Source: Palsa-504 sp963705835 (lineage in GTDB: Bacteria > Actinomycetota > Actinomycetes > Streptosporangiales > Streptosporangiaceae). From it: 64,000 bases of DNA. A program made the translations under genes and the position numbers. The first letter of the stretch is position 1; the number at the start of each line of letters is the position of its first letter. Where the stretch lies: assembly GCA_963705835.1 (NCBI GenBank), contig CAVPLC010000051.1, positions 138,044 to 202,043 of the forward strand, read 5' to 3'. This document shows, piece by piece, positions 25,703-34,585 of the stretch. The notes beneath the pieces are model-generated. The model was not told the origin of the DNA and made no database searches. It saw only the letters and a program-made list of their open reading frames with translations.

Positions 25703-26487
25703 CCACGCTGACCATCGCCGCCCAGGACGCCGGCACCATGGTCGGGCGCGAGCTCAAGCACACCCTGCGGTTCCCGTTGCTGCTCATCGGCTCGATCCTG
25801 GGGCCGGTGGTGTTCCTGCTGCTGTTCGTCTACATCTTGGGCGGGCCGATCGGCGGCGGGCTCGGGACCGCGGCCCGGGGCGAACCGTACGTCGACTTCC
25901 TCGTGCCCGGCATCTTGATGATGACGGTGGCGGCGGGCTCGGGCACCACGGCGATCACCGTGTGCACGGACATGACCGGTGGCATCATCGACCGGTTCCG
26001 CACCATGCCCATCGCCCGCGGCGCCGTGCTGACCGGGCACGTCGGGGGCAGCGTGCTGCGCACGCTGGTGACGACCACGGTGGTCACCGGGGTCGCGCTG
26101 GCGGTCGGGTTCCGGCCGGTGGCTTCGGTCGCGGACTGGTTCGCGGTCGCCGGCATCGTCGTGGCGTTCGCGTTCGCGCTGGCCTGGGTGTCGGTCGCCC
26201 TCGGCCTGATGGCCAAGACCGTCGCGGGCGCGAACAGCGCGAGCCTGCCGATCCAGTTCCTGCTGCCGTTCTTGTCCAGCGCGTTCGTGCCTGCCGATTC
26301 GATGCCCGCCGGCGTGCGCTGGTTCTCGGAGCACCAGCCGTTCACCCCGGTCGTGGAGTCCATGCGCGCCCTGCTGACCGGCGCGCCGCTCGGCAACACC
26401 GCCTACCTGGCCCTGGCCTGGTGCGCGGGGATCGCGCTGGCCGGGTACCTGTGGGCCCGGGTCGCGTTCCGCCGCGGCACCCGGTGA
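25699..26487 (+). CDS. ABC-2 type exporter permease, DrrB-like
   Basis: The product is 262 aa with six hydrophobic segments: residues about 26-48, 67-90, 112-140, 148-170, 180-200 and 232-252. DFLVPGILMMTVAAGS and GGIIDRFRTMPIARGAVL are the conserved ABC-2 elements, and SAFVPADSMPAGVRWFSEHQPFTPVVESMR is the family's late loop. It works with the preceding ATPase as a drug or lipid exporter in the membrane and is translationally coupled to it. Confidence 0.9.
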   Translation: MTTLTIAAQDAGTMVGRELKHTLRFPLLLIGSILGPVVFLLLFVYILGGPIGGGLGTAARGEPYVDFLVPGILMMTVAAGSGTTAITVCTDMTGGIIDRFRTMPIARGAVLTGHVGGSVLRTLVTTTVVTGVALAVGFRPVASVADWFAVAGIVVAFAFALAWVSVALGLMAKTVAGANSASLPIQFLLPFLSSAFVPADSMPAGVRWFSEHQPFTPVVESMRALLTGAPLGNTAYLALAWCAGIALAGYLWARVAFRRGTR

Positions 26488-26529
26488 CATGATGAACGTC
26501 CGGATCCGGTCGAAGGGAGGCCCTACCGC

Positions 26530-27435
26530 ATGATCACCATCGGGCAGCTCGCCGGCTACGCGGGCGTGACGGTCAAGGCCGTCCGCCACTACCATCAGCG
26601 CGGCCTGCTCGATGAGCCGCCGCGGGACTCGTCGGGGTACCGCCGCTACACCGCCGAGCACGCCATCCAGCTCGTCAAGATCAAGACGCTCGCCGAGGCC
26701 GGCGTGCCGCTCGCCCGCGTCAAGGATCTGCTCGCCGCCGACCCCGGCCGGTTCGCCGAGGCGATCGGGGAGATCGACCGTACCCTGGCCGAACGAGCCG
26801 AGGAGCTGGTCCGCTCCCGCGAACGGATCGCGCTGCTGCGCGCGGGCGACGGGCTGTTCGTCTCGGCGGAGGTCGCCGGTTACCTGGACCAGCTGCGCGA
26901 ACTCGGCGTGAGCCAGCGCTCGGTGCAGATGGAGCGGGACGGCTGGATCCTCATGCAGTCGGCCTCGCCGAAGGAGGCGGCCGTCTGGATCGCCGACAAG
27001 ATCGACGCGATGCGCGATCCGGAGTTCCGGGCCATCTACCTCGAATACGACGCGGCGTTGGGCTGGTCCCCGGACGACCCCCGGATCAGCGCGCTGGCCG
27101 AGCGAACCGAGCGGTGGCTGGCCAGCCGGTACCGCGGGCAGGGGGCCGGACAGCCGGTCCGGGACCCGGCGGTCGCCGTCGCGCGCCTGGTCGAGACGTC
27201 GGTCGGCGAGTCGTCGCCGGCCTGGGCCCGACTCACCGAGCTCGGCCGCAAGCAACGCGCACTTTTCGGCTCGCCGGGCGTATCTGATGCGTTAACCGTC
27301 CCCTCCGTCGAGGTGACGGCGGCGAGCGTGCCGCCGTCCGGTACGACGCGAGGGGGAGAGCCGTGTCACCTAGAACCGGTCCAAGAATGCGCGTTTACCC
27401 GCGCGCAGCGGCCAGCCGCAGCAGGTCTGCGCTGA
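26530..27435 (+). CDS. MerR family regulator of the ABC exporter
   Basis: The product is 301 aa. ITIGQLAGYAGVTVKAVRHYHQRGLLDEP and SGYRRYTAEHAIQLVKIKTL form the MerR DNA-binding domain; residues 75-115 are a coiled coil; the C-terminal 150 residues (SPKEAAVWIADKIDAM, EYDAALGWSPDDPR) form a helical TipAS-like effector region. GAAGGGAGG precedes the ATG. It lies 42 bases after the permease gene, and the exporter's promoter has a MerR dyad, so a drug-induced loop is likely. The last 40 residues are atypical and overlap the next reading frame by 73 bases, perhaps because its true 3' end was lost. Confidence 0.85.
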   Translation: MITIGQLAGYAGVTVKAVRHYHQRGLLDEPPRDSSGYRRYTAEHAIQLVKIKTLAEAGVPLARVKDLLAADPGRFAEAIGEIDRTLAERAEELVRSRERIALLRAGDGLFVSAEVAGYLDQLRELGVSQRSVQMERDGWILMQSASPKEAAVWIADKIDAMRDPEFRAIYLEYDAALGWSPDDPRISALAERTERWLASRYRGQGAGQPVRDPAVAVARLVETSVGESSPAWARLTELGRKQRALFGSPGVSDALTVPSVEVTAASVPPSGTTRGGEPCHLEPVQECAFTRAQRPAAAGLR

Positions 27436-27878
27436 TCAGCGAGTACGAATCCCGGATACCCAATGCTCTGCAGCGAGCCAGGCTGGCCAGCATGGCCGGG
27501 GTGCCCGCCGCCGAAGTCGCGGGCAAGTCCATCGCGACACTCAAGAACGAACTGGCGATCGACCCGATCCTGTTCAACTTCGAGCTGGTCTGCGGCCAGG
27601 TGGTCAAGGTCGACCCCGCCACGGGGGTCAAGTACCCGGTGCCCGGGGCCACGGTCAACGTCTACGACCTGGTCTGTCACTGGCTCTGGTTCTTTCCGCC
27701 CGACTGGCCGTGGTCATGGGGCTTCCGGCTTCCCGAGTGCGTCTCGGAGCTGATCCGCGGTGAGAGTCGGCTGGCTGGCCGAGGAGGCGACATGAACGCG
27801 AGAGGCCGGGATGGGGATGCGGCAGGACTGGTCGCTCCGGTGCCGTTGCGGAGCTGGATCGGTACCGAGCGCATCGCG

Positions 27879-27970
27879 ATCGGGAGCGTGCCGCCGGCCG
27901 GGCTGGTCGGGGACCTGGCCCTGCAGGGCGTGACCCACGTGGTCAACTGCCGGCCGTGGCTCGTGGTGCG
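27879..27970 (+). repeat. phosphatase-like fragment, copy S1
   Basis: Encodes ERIAIGSVPPAGLVGDLALQGVTHVVNCRPW after an ATG at 27792, the start of a dual-specificity phosphatase-like protein without its Cys active site. Near-identical DNA recurs at 28325-28437. Confidence 0.7.
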
Positions 27971-28324
27971 GCGACGCTGGCTGGGCCGCACATCCGCTGT
28001 TCCAGGACGTCGAGCTCGACGTGGCTCAGTTCGCGGTCGCCAGCCCGTTCCCCGGCTGCCAGCCGCAGGGGATCGGATGTGAGAACGAGCCGGCCATCGT
28101 CCAGATCGGCTATCTGGACGTGAACCCCAGTTACCTGGATCCGGCCACCGGCTTCGCCATACGGATGAACAAGGACTCCGGCGGTGACGTGCCCTCTACC
28201 GCTCCCTTCCAGGGGGTCCTGCCGCTGTTCGGCTGCGCGCCGGACGCCCAGTTCTACCGCGTCATGGCGAGCTATGCGGACAGCAGCGGGCTGGTGTTCG
28301 ATTCGAGCGGATCAGTGGTGCCGC

Positions 28325-28437
28325 GCGCATCGCGATCGGGGCGGTGCGCGCCGCGCCGGCGGGCTGGTCGGGGACCTGGCCCGGCAGGGCGTGACGCACG
28401 CGGCGAACTGCCTGCTGGGCCGCCTGGCCTCGTGGTG
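28325..28437 (+). repeat. phosphatase-like fragment, copy S2
   Basis: Direct, slightly longer and frame-disrupted copy of S1. Shared blocks include GCGCATCGCGATCGGG, GGGCTGGTCGGGGACCTGGC and GCAGGGCGTGAC. It sits at the second break of the hypothetical gene. Confidence 0.7.
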
Positions 28438-28709
28438 GAGCCCCCGCTCTCGAACGACCTGCGCCACATCTACGACGGCCCCACGGATAACAGCATCGGC
28501 GGAACCGTAACCTACAAGATCAGCGCCGACGCGGCCAACGGCTGCTACAGCTGGACCCTCACGGCCTTCAGCCGGGCGTTCACCCCGAACGACTCCGCCG
28601 GTCTCACCGACATGGGCGGGTTCGCCTGGAACTACACCCAGACGTGGATCTGGTCGAACGCCCTGACCTCGGTCGGCGTCATCACCACCGGATAAGGAGG
28701 AGCCCGCCC

Positions 28710-29084
28710 GTGAATGCGAACCTGCCGGCCGGACAGCAGGTCCTCAGGTTCTGTTTGGCGGCCCTCGCGGCATGGCGCGTGACCCATCTGCTGGCGGCCG
28801 AGGATGGGCCGGGCGGCATCGTGGTCCGGGCCCGGAGCCGACTCGGCTCCGGGCCCGCCGGGGAGCTCGCCGACTGCTTCGGCTGCCTGAGCGTGTGGGT
28901 CAGCATCCCCCTGGTGCCGTTCGTGACGCGGCGCCGCTCGGAGGCGCCGGTGTGCTGGCTGGCCCTGTCCGGCGCCGCCTTCCTGCTCGAACGCCTGGGT
29001 CTTGAAGGGCTGGGCGGCGAAGGCGAGCGCGTCGTCACCCTGGCCCCTGACGGCCCTGACCGCCCTGCCGGCGAGGAGGCCTGA
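28710..29084 (+). CDS. DUF1360-like small membrane protein
   Basis: The product is 124 aa from GTG 28710, 9 bases after AAGGAGG. AAWRVTHLLAAEDGPGGIVVRAR, then ADCFGCLSVWVSIPL with a Cys-x2-Cys pair, and two hydrophobic stretches match DUF1360-type proteins, which are short inner-membrane proteins of unknown role. It lies 14 bases after the broken hypothetical gene and appears intact itself. Its partners here are remnants. Confidence 0.75.
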   Translation: MNANLPAGQQVLRFCLAALAAWRVTHLLAAEDGPGGIVVRARSRLGSGPAGELADCFGCLSVWVSIPLVPFVTRRRSEAPVCWLALSGAAFLLERLGLEGLGGEGERVVTLAPDGPDRPAGEEA

Positions 29085-29090
29085 CGCGGC

Positions 29091-29379
29091 ATGCTGCAAC
29101 CGGCGCCGGGCGCTGCTGACGTCCGGGCCGCCCTCGGTTCGGGCCGTCCCAGCTCACACCGCCCCGGCCGGCCCGCCAGCGGCCCTGCCGCGTAGCGCCG
29201 GATCCGAGGTCCGCCTCAGGTTCGTCGGGGCGCAGCGGGTGCGGGTGGAGGGAGCGGTCAGCGGCCGGACCTACCGGGCCTCGCCCGCCGACCGCCTTAT
29301 CACCGCGAGCCAGGAGGACGTGCGGGGCCTGCTCAGATCCGGCCTCTTCGCACGGGTGGAGCCGGAGGGGCCGCGGTGA
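29091..29379 (+). CDS. small hypothetical protein, probably frameshifted
   Basis: ATG 29091 gives only 34 codons (MLQPAPGAADVRAAL...). The neighbouring frame, open through to 29379, reads SEVRLRFVGAQRVRVEGAVS and SQEDVRGLLRSGLFARVEPEGP, which looks like a real small beta-rich domain. A shift of frame near 29100-29190 would join them. It is unrecognised; the position between the DUF1360-like gene and a VWA remnant suggests one decayed operon. Confidence 0.4.
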
Positions 29380-29380
29380 G

Positions 29381-29737
29381 AGTTTTTACGATGGCGGTCA
29401 AGCGGGACGAAACGTAACCATCGCCTCCTATGCGGTCACCCGGGACGTGCCGGCCGTACGGGTGGTCTTCTGCGACGCCGAGGCGCACGACAGCGGCTGG
29501 ATGCACCCGCTCGACATCGCCGGCCGCGTCCGGGTCCGCGGGCGCGGCGGCACCGTGCTGCAACCAGGCATCGACCTGCTGCAGGACGCGCAGGACTTCC
29601 CGAAGGACGGGCCCATCCTCGTGATCACGGACGCCCGGTGCGACCGGGTCCGGATAAAGCGGGATCACGCGTTCCTGATCCCCGCCGGGGCCGTCCTCCC
29701 CTTCCCGGCGCGGGGACCGGTGTTCCGCTTCTCCTAG
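29381..29737 (+). pseudogene. C-terminal remnant of a VWA-domain protein
   Basis: The frame reads NVTIASYAVTRDVPAVRVVF, CDAEAHDSGW, then GRVRVRGRGGTVLQPGIDLL, ILVITDARCDRVRIKRDH and ends LPFPARGPVFRFS. This is the last third of VWA-domain/putative metallopeptidase proteins (DUF2201 type), which carry RGRGGTxLxPG and ITDGxCD. The MIDAS-bearing N-terminal part is missing; a GTG at 29447 could still start a 96-aa peptide. It overlaps the amine oxidase 3' end by 4 bases, tail to tail. Confidence 0.65.
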
Positions 29738-31668
29738 TGCTCGGCGGGCGGTACGTCGAGGGCGGGATTGCCGTCGAAGAAACCGTCCGCCCTGAGCTGG
29801 AAGCCGACGCGGGTGACCGGCATCACCGGCCAGTCCTCGGGGCGCACCACGTGGTGAGCGGTGAACGTGTGCCAGAGCACCAGGTCGGTGTTTTCCAGCG
29901 GGCGGTCGGCCGCGGTCCAGGCCGGCAGGCCGTCCCCGCCGGGGTGCTGGTTGGGGTATTCGCCCGCCGGGAACCGCTGATCGGGGTCGTACGCGGTGAC
30001 CCACAGGTGCTTGGCGGCGAACTGGGCACGCCGCATGGCGTGGGTGTCGGGCTGGCCGAAAGGCAGCACGCTGTCCTGGGGCATCAGCCTGTACGCGACG
30101 GGCTCGCCGGTGGCGTTCCGCCGGCCGGGATTGGTGATCTTCCAGTAACGGGCGGCGCGACCGTCAGCCACCCGCTGCGCCTGCGACTCGCGGCGCAGCG
30201 GGGTCTGCCGCACCACCCAGGCGTTGCCATGCGGGTTGTCCGGGCCGGGCGGCAGCGCCACCGAGTCGCACTCATAGACCGTGTTCTGCGGGCCGTCGAC
30301 CATCATGTCCAGCCGTACGCAGAAGATGTGCTGGTGGTGGGGTCCGTAGAGCTGGGGGGCGACCAGGGTGCCGTGGGCCGGTTTCTGCCCCGCGGGCACG
30401 GCCCCGTTGGAGATCACACCGGTCAGCTTGATCTCGTACTCGATGGTGCCGTCCTGGTAGAGGTACCAGAAGTAGCCGTACTCGTAGTTTCCGACGGTGG
30501 CGATCATCGAAATCACCAGGCGTCGCGAGCGCCGGACTTCGGTCTTGCCGGTGCGCCAGTCGGCGTGCTTCCACGAGATGCCGTGGTCTTCCTCGTGCAG
30601 GCAGATCGCGTTCTTGATCAGCTGCGGGTGACCGTCGTTGTCGTTGAGGTAGGCGTCGAAGTAGCGGATCTCGCCGAGGCAGTCGCAGCCCAGCTCCAGG
30701 CTGTTGGCGAGCACTCCGATGCCGTATTCACCCATGTCGAAGACGTTCTTGCGGTAGTGCGTCGGGTTCGGGTCGCCGTAGGGGATGAACATTTCCGCGA
30801 GCGAGGCGCGGTAGATGACCGGGCGGAGCGTCCCGTGATCCTGGTAGCGCACGAGGTAAAGGACCAGCCCCTCGCGGGGGGTGAAGCCGACCTGGAACCG
30901 CCATTTCTGCCAGCGCACCTCGTGCCCGTCCACGGTGAAGCTGGTGCCTTCCGGCTGGGTGATCTCCACCGGCTTGAGGTCCTGCCGGGGGCCCTCGGGG
31001 AAATGCGGGACGTTCCCGGCGTCGCGGATCGCCTCGGCGGTGTAGTTGCCGCTGCGCGGCGGCAGGGGCACCACCCCGTGGTCCTCGATATCCACGACTT
31101 CCATGCGGTCGAGGTCGAAGCGGACGATCAGGCCCTCCACCGGGCGGGCGTACCCGTTGTCGTCGGGATCCCCCTGGCGCACCCAGGTCAGCGGCCGGAT
31201 GAACCGGCCCTGGCCCGCCGCGTCCTCGGGACCGTTGTAACCGACCGACCAGGGGTCGATCATCACCATGTCGAAGTCGGTGACGCCGCGCCGGCGCATG
31301 GCCTCTTGCCAGCGGGCGTCCTTCTTGAGCGCCGCCTCGGTGGCCAGGAACTCTTCGAGCATGATCGCCGGCTGGACACCGGGCACCTCCCGCCACAGGC
31401 GTACCTCGCCCGCGGTGATCGAGACCACCGCCTCGTAGGTCCGGAATTCGGCCCGCTCCCGGAGCACGACGTGCGCCTCGCGTTCGGACGCCTCGCCCCG
31501 CAGGACCGCGTCCTTGGGCGGTTCCCGCAGCGTGACGTAGACGAAGCGGGCGCTCGCGGCCAGGCCGCGGTCCCGCCTGAGGATCTGGCTGGCGGCCTCG
31601 ATCTCCTCGGCCGTCAGCGGGTCCAGCGGATGCCGCACCTCGACCCTGGTGTGCTCAGCCATCTTCAT
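29734..31668 (-). CDS. copper-containing primary-amine oxidase
   Basis: The product is 644 aa, the usual bacterial length. It oxidises primary amines to aldehydes with release of ammonia and hydrogen peroxide, using copper and topaquinone. VGNYEYGYFW carries Tyr395, the topaquinone precursor; NVFDMGEYGIG holds the catalytic base Asp311; HHQH at 444-447 gives two copper His ligands and TAHHVVRPEDWPVMP the third. There is no signal peptide. The start (31668 or 31662) is divergent from the TetR gene, with the TetR-type operator 52 bases upstream, so it is probably in that regulon. Confidence 0.93.
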   Translation of the reverse strand: MKMAEHTRVEVRHPLDPLTAEEIEAASQILRRDRGLAASARFVYVTLREPPKDAVLRGEASEREAHVVLRERAEFRTYEAVVSITAGEVRLWREVPGVQPAIMLEEFLATEAALKKDARWQEAMRRRGVTDFDMVMIDPWSVGYNGPEDAAGQGRFIRPLTWVRQGDPDDNGYARPVEGLIVRFDLDRMEVVDIEDHGVVPLPPRSGNYTAEAIRDAGNVPHFPEGPRQDLKPVEITQPEGTSFTVDGHEVRWQKWRFQVGFTPREGLVLYLVRYQDHGTLRPVIYRASLAEMFIPYGDPNPTHYRKNVFDMGEYGIGVLANSLELGCDCLGEIRYFDAYLNDNDGHPQLIKNAICLHEEDHGISWKHADWRTGKTEVRRSRRLVISMIATVGNYEYGYFWYLYQDGTIEYEIKLTGVISNGAVPAGQKPAHGTLVAPQLYGPHHQHIFCVRLDMMVDGPQNTVYECDSVALPPGPDNPHGNAWVVRQTPLRRESQAQRVADGRAARYWKITNPGRRNATGEPVAYRLMPQDSVLPFGQPDTHAMRRAQFAAKHLWVTAYDPDQRFPAGEYPNQHPGGDGLPAWTAADRPLENTDLVLWHTFTAHHVVRPEDWPVMPVTRVGFQLRADGFFDGNPALDVPPAEH

Positions 31669-31719
31669 ATGCGAATAATGCCACGGGCAGGTCCCGGGTC
31701 CGCGGTTCGCGGCGAGTTG

Positions 31720-31738
31720 TTCTTGAGCGATCGTTCAT
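31720..31738. promoter_or_regulatory. TetR-type operator 1
   Basis: TTCTTGAGCGATCGTTCAT lies between the divergent amine oxidase and tetR genes, 13 bases before the tetR start. It contains the dyad TGAGCGATCGTTCA and is the exact reverse complement of the site at 32387-32405. Confidence 0.75.
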
Positions 31739-31751
31739 GTATAGTGTCGGC

Positions 31752-32336
31752 ATGCCACGTCCGCGGGAGTTCGAGCCAGATGAGGTGCTCGATTCCGCCA
31801 TGCGCCAGTTCTGGGAGCGGGGGTACCGCGCCACCTCGGTCGATGACCTGGTCCGGGCGACCGGCGTGAAGCCCGGCAGCCTGTACTCGGCGTTCCCGGG
31901 CGGCAAGCACGCGCTGCTGATGGGCTCCCTGGAGCGCTACTCCAAGCTGGTAGTGCCGCAGAAGCTGGGTGAGCTGGAAGATCCCGGGGCGTCGGTCGCG
32001 CAGGTCCGGGCGTACTTCGACGGGCTGGTGCGGGATCTGACCAGCCCCGAGGGACGGCAGGGCTGCCTGCTGGTCAACAGCGCGATCGAGAACGCCGCCA
32101 CCGATCCCGAGGTCGCGGCCGTGGTCCGGGGGCACCTGGCGCGGCTGGAGCACTGCTTTACCGGGGCGCTGCGCACCGCGATCCGGCGCGGCGAGGTCCC
32201 GGCCTCGGTTGATCCGGTGTCGCGGGCAAAGGGCCTGGTGGCCACGAGCCAGGGCCTGATGGTCGTCGGCAAAGCCAACCCAGATGAGGAGGTGCTGCGG
32301 GCAATCGTCGACAACGCCTTCGCCGGCCTCAGCTAA
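31752..32336 (+). CDS. TetR family regulator
   Basis: The product is 194 aa. DEVLDSAMRQFWERGYRATSVDDLVRATGVKPGSLYSAFPGGKHALL is the HTH domain, residues about 10-55; the rest is an all-helical ligand domain with CLLVNSAIENAATDPEVAAVV, as in regulators of nemA-like and quinone/aldehyde-responsive genes. Operators lie just upstream, at the OYE gene and, in related form, at the MDR gene. Expected role: a repressor released by a reactive small molecule. Confidence 0.9.
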   Translation: MPRPREFEPDEVLDSAMRQFWERGYRATSVDDLVRATGVKPGSLYSAFPGGKHALLMGSLERYSKLVVPQKLGELEDPGASVAQVRAYFDGLVRDLTSPEGRQGCLLVNSAIENAATDPEVAAVVRGHLARLEHCFTGALRTAIRRGEVPASVDPVSRAKGLVATSQGLMVVGKANPDEEVLRAIVDNAFAGLS

Positions 32337-32350
32337 GGCCTACCGTCCCG

Positions 32351-32374
32351 GGCCGCCACCTGGCGGCCTTCTTT
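32351..32374 (+). terminator. rho-independent terminator after tetR
   Basis: GGCCGCCACCTGGCGGCC is a perfect 8-bp stem with a 2-base loop, followed by TTCTTT. It lies 14 bases after the tetR stop and separates it from the OYE promoter. Confidence 0.8.
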
Positions 32375-32386
32375 ACGGCCATATAA

Positions 32387-32405
32387 ATGAACGATCGCTC
32401 AAGAA
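32387..32405. promoter_or_regulatory. TetR-type operator 2, before the OYE gene
   Basis: ATGAACGATCGCTCAAGAA is the exact reverse complement of operator 1. It lies 29 bases upstream of the OYE start. Confidence 0.75.
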
Positions 32406-32434
32406 TTCCCGGCACGCCGAAAGGAACCAGCACC

Positions 32435-33571
32435 ATGTCAGCCACCCTCACGGCCGACCGTCCGAAGCTGATCGCAACTACCCCGCTGTTCTCTCCGTTC
32501 CGGCTCGGGGGGCTGTGGCTGCCCAACCGGATCGTGATGGCCCCGCTTACCCGGGCCCGGGCCGACGAGTACGGCGTCCCCTCCGAACTCGCGACCGAGT
32601 ACTACGCGCAGCGTGCCGGGGCGGGCCTGATCATCGCCGAGGCGACGGCGGTGTCCCGGCAAGGGGCCGGTTACGACAACTGGCCCGGCGTTTATTCCGC
32701 GGCTCAGGAAGCTGGCTGGCGGAAGATCACCGATGCCGTCCACGCGGCCGGAGGGAGGATCTTCATCCAGCTCTTTCACGCTGGCCGGATGTCTCATCCG
32801 GCGTTCCACGACGGTGAGCTGCCCGTTGGCCCATCGCCGATCGCGGCCGGCCCGGCCACCGAGCTGTACGACGGCGTGCACCCGTTCACCCGGCCCCGAG
32901 CGCTGCGGGCCGCCGAACTGGCCGGCATCGCCGGCCAGTTCGGCAGCGCGGCCGAACGCGCGATGGCGGCAGGCTTCGACGGCGTTGAGGTGCACGCGGG
33001 CAACGGCTACCTGCTCGATCAGTTCCTTCGCGACGGCGCCAACCGGCGTGACGACGAGTACGGCGGAAACCCCCGCAACCGTGCCAGGCTGCTGCGCGAG
33101 GTAACCGCGGCGGCGATCAGCGTCTGCGGCAGGAACCGGGTCGGGGTGAGGATCTCGCCGCTCAGCCCGACCAACGGCATGGCCGACTCCGACCCGGCCG
33201 CCACATTCACCCAGGTGGCTCGCGACCTTCAGGCCCTCGGTACCAGCTACCTGCATGTCATCGAGCCCGGCGTCAACGGCACCCTGTCGGTCCAGGCCAG
33301 CGCCCAGTCACCCGATCTGGCCAGCGGGTTCTTCCGGCCCGTGTTCTCCGGGGCGATCATCGCGGCCGGCGGCCACACCGCCGAAACCGGGGCCGTGCGT
33401 GTCCAGCACGACCAGGCCGACCTGATCGCCTACGGCCAGCTCTTCATCGCCAACCCCGACCTGCCCGCCCGATTCCGTGTCAACGCGCCGCTGGCCTGGC
33501 CGCAACGGGCTACGTTCTACGGCGGCGGAGCGGCCGGGTACACCGACTACCCAGCCCTGGATCAGCGATAG
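32435..33571 (+). CDS. Old Yellow Enzyme family ene-reductase
   Basis: The product is 378 aa from ATG 32435 after GAAAGGA. The FMN barrel shows LPNRIVMAPLTRARAD, IIAEATAVSRQGAGYDNWPG, IFIQLFHAGRMSH, GVEVHAGNGYLLDQFLRDGANRR (here HAGN where classic members have HGAN/HAAH) and NPRNRARLL, ending in LIAYGQLFIANPDLPARF. NADPH-dependent reduction of activated alkenes, quinones or nitro compounds is expected. Control by the upstream TetR is supported by the identical operator. Confidence 0.9.
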   Translation: MSATLTADRPKLIATTPLFSPFRLGGLWLPNRIVMAPLTRARADEYGVPSELATEYYAQRAGAGLIIAEATAVSRQGAGYDNWPGVYSAAQEAGWRKITDAVHAAGGRIFIQLFHAGRMSHPAFHDGELPVGPSPIAAGPATELYDGVHPFTRPRALRAAELAGIAGQFGSAAERAMAAGFDGVEVHAGNGYLLDQFLRDGANRRDDEYGGNPRNRARLLREVTAAAISVCGRNRVGVRISPLSPTNGMADSDPAATFTQVARDLQALGTSYLHVIEPGVNGTLSVQASAQSPDLASGFFRPVFSGAIIAAGGHTAETGAVRVQHDQADLIAYGQLFIANPDLPARFRVNAPLAWPQRATFYGGGAAGYTDYPALDQR

Positions 33572-33594
33572 CCGGGATGGGGTTCTGCGGGGTG

Positions 33595-34575
33595 TCAGTC
33601 GACGGCGACGACCATCTTGCCGGCGGCCAGGCCTTCTTCCATGACCTGGTGCGCCTTGACGATGTCGTCGAAGCTGAAAACCCTGGCGGGCTTGGCCTTG
33701 TACTGCCCGGCTTCGGCCTTGGTGATCATTTCCTGCAGCGGGATATCGGTCAGGGGGAAAGTGTCGGTGCCGAGCACGAACGCGCTGCCGTAGAAGCTGA
33801 GCTGGACGCTGGTGGGCAGGTCGGCGATCGGGTTGAAGCCGGCCACCGGTTCCAGGCCGCCGAGGAAGCCGAGCTGGCACACCCGGCCCCTGGTCCGGAC
33901 GGTCCGCAGCGAGTCGCGCAGCACGCTGTTCCCGACGAGGTCGAAGACGCCATCCACGTCGGCCCCGAGCTCCCCGACCTGGGCGGCCAGCTGCCCGTCG
34001 TCGATCAGGACCTGCGCGGCGCCGATGTCCCGCAGCAGGTCCGCCCGGCCGGGGTTGCGGGTCGTCGCGATCACGGTCATGCCCTCCTCGGCCGCGACGT
34101 TCACCGCTGCCTGGCCCAGCGCGGAAGTCCCGCCGCGGACCAGGACCGTCTGCCCGGGCCGCAGGCCCAGGTTCTGGTGCAGCCCGGCCCACGCGGTCGC
34201 GTAGACCTCCGGCAGCGCCACCAGATCGGTCCACGGCAGCGACGTGCTGACCGGTACCACGTTGCTGGCCGGCACGGTCACCAGCTCGGCGTAGCTGCCG
34301 TTACGCGTCCGCCCCATGCCGCCGAGGATGGCCACCACGGCCGTCCCGGCAGCCAGCCGCCCGCCGGGGTCGGCCTGCACCGTCCCGACGCACTCGATGC
34401 CCGGGACCTGGGCGACATTTCCCCAGGCCCCGCTGCGCATGTAGGCCTCGGCGTGGTTCAGGCCGAACGCCCGGACCCGGATCAAGACCTCCCCGGCCGC
34501 CGGGACCGGGTCGGGCAGCTCGGTGACGGCGAGCACCTCCGGGCTGCCGTAAGCGGTGATGACGATGGCTTTCAT
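33595..34575 (-). CDS. MDR family quinone-oxidoreductase-like reductase
   Basis: The product is 326 aa. MKAIVITAYGSPEVLAVTELP and PAAGEVLIRVRAFGLNHAEAYMRSG are the catalytic-domain start; GQTVLVRGGTSALGQAAVNVAAEEG is the NADPH loop (GTSALG); zinc ligands are absent, as in quinone reductases and enoyl reductases. It is convergent with the OYE gene (23 bases apart) and has its own promoter with a related AACGAACGTTCGTT operator. It probably reduces quinones or enals along with the OYE. Confidence 0.9.
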   Translation of the reverse strand: MKAIVITAYGSPEVLAVTELPDPVPAAGEVLIRVRAFGLNHAEAYMRSGAWGNVAQVPGIECVGTVQADPGGRLAAGTAVVAILGGMGRTRNGSYAELVTVPASNVVPVSTSLPWTDLVALPEVYATAWAGLHQNLGLRPGQTVLVRGGTSALGQAAVNVAAEEGMTVIATTRNPGRADLLRDIGAAQVLIDDGQLAAQVGELGADVDGVFDLVGNSVLRDSLRTVRTRGRVCQLGFLGGLEPVAGFNPIADLPTSVQLSFYGSAFVLGTDTFPLTDIPLQEMITKAEAGQYKAKPARVFSFDDIVKAHQVMEEGLAAGKMVVAVD

Positions 34576-34585
34576 GACTGACCCT

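Larger units (their letters stand above)
27363..28695 (+). pseudogene. broken hypothetical gene in three pieces
   Basis: A GTG at 27363 after GAGGGGGAGAG opens a frame reading ALISEYESRIPNALQRARLA, ELVCGQVVKVDPATG and VPGATVNVYDLVCHWLWFFP, then loses its homology near 27780. A second frame resumes with HPLFQDVELDVAQF (about 27993) and runs through LPLFGCAPDAQFYRVMASY to about 28320. A third resumes near 28440 and ends SWTLTAFSRAFTPN...GVITTG at 28695. I recall these blocks as parts of one large actinobacterial hypothetical protein with beta-sandwich repeats. Both breaks contain a copy of the same phosphatase-like segment. The gene is probably dead. Confidence 0.65.

Noticed and set aside
29638..31869. 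Long plus-strand open frame over the amine oxidase
   Set aside because: Shadow frame; the minus strand carries all amine oxidase motifs in order.
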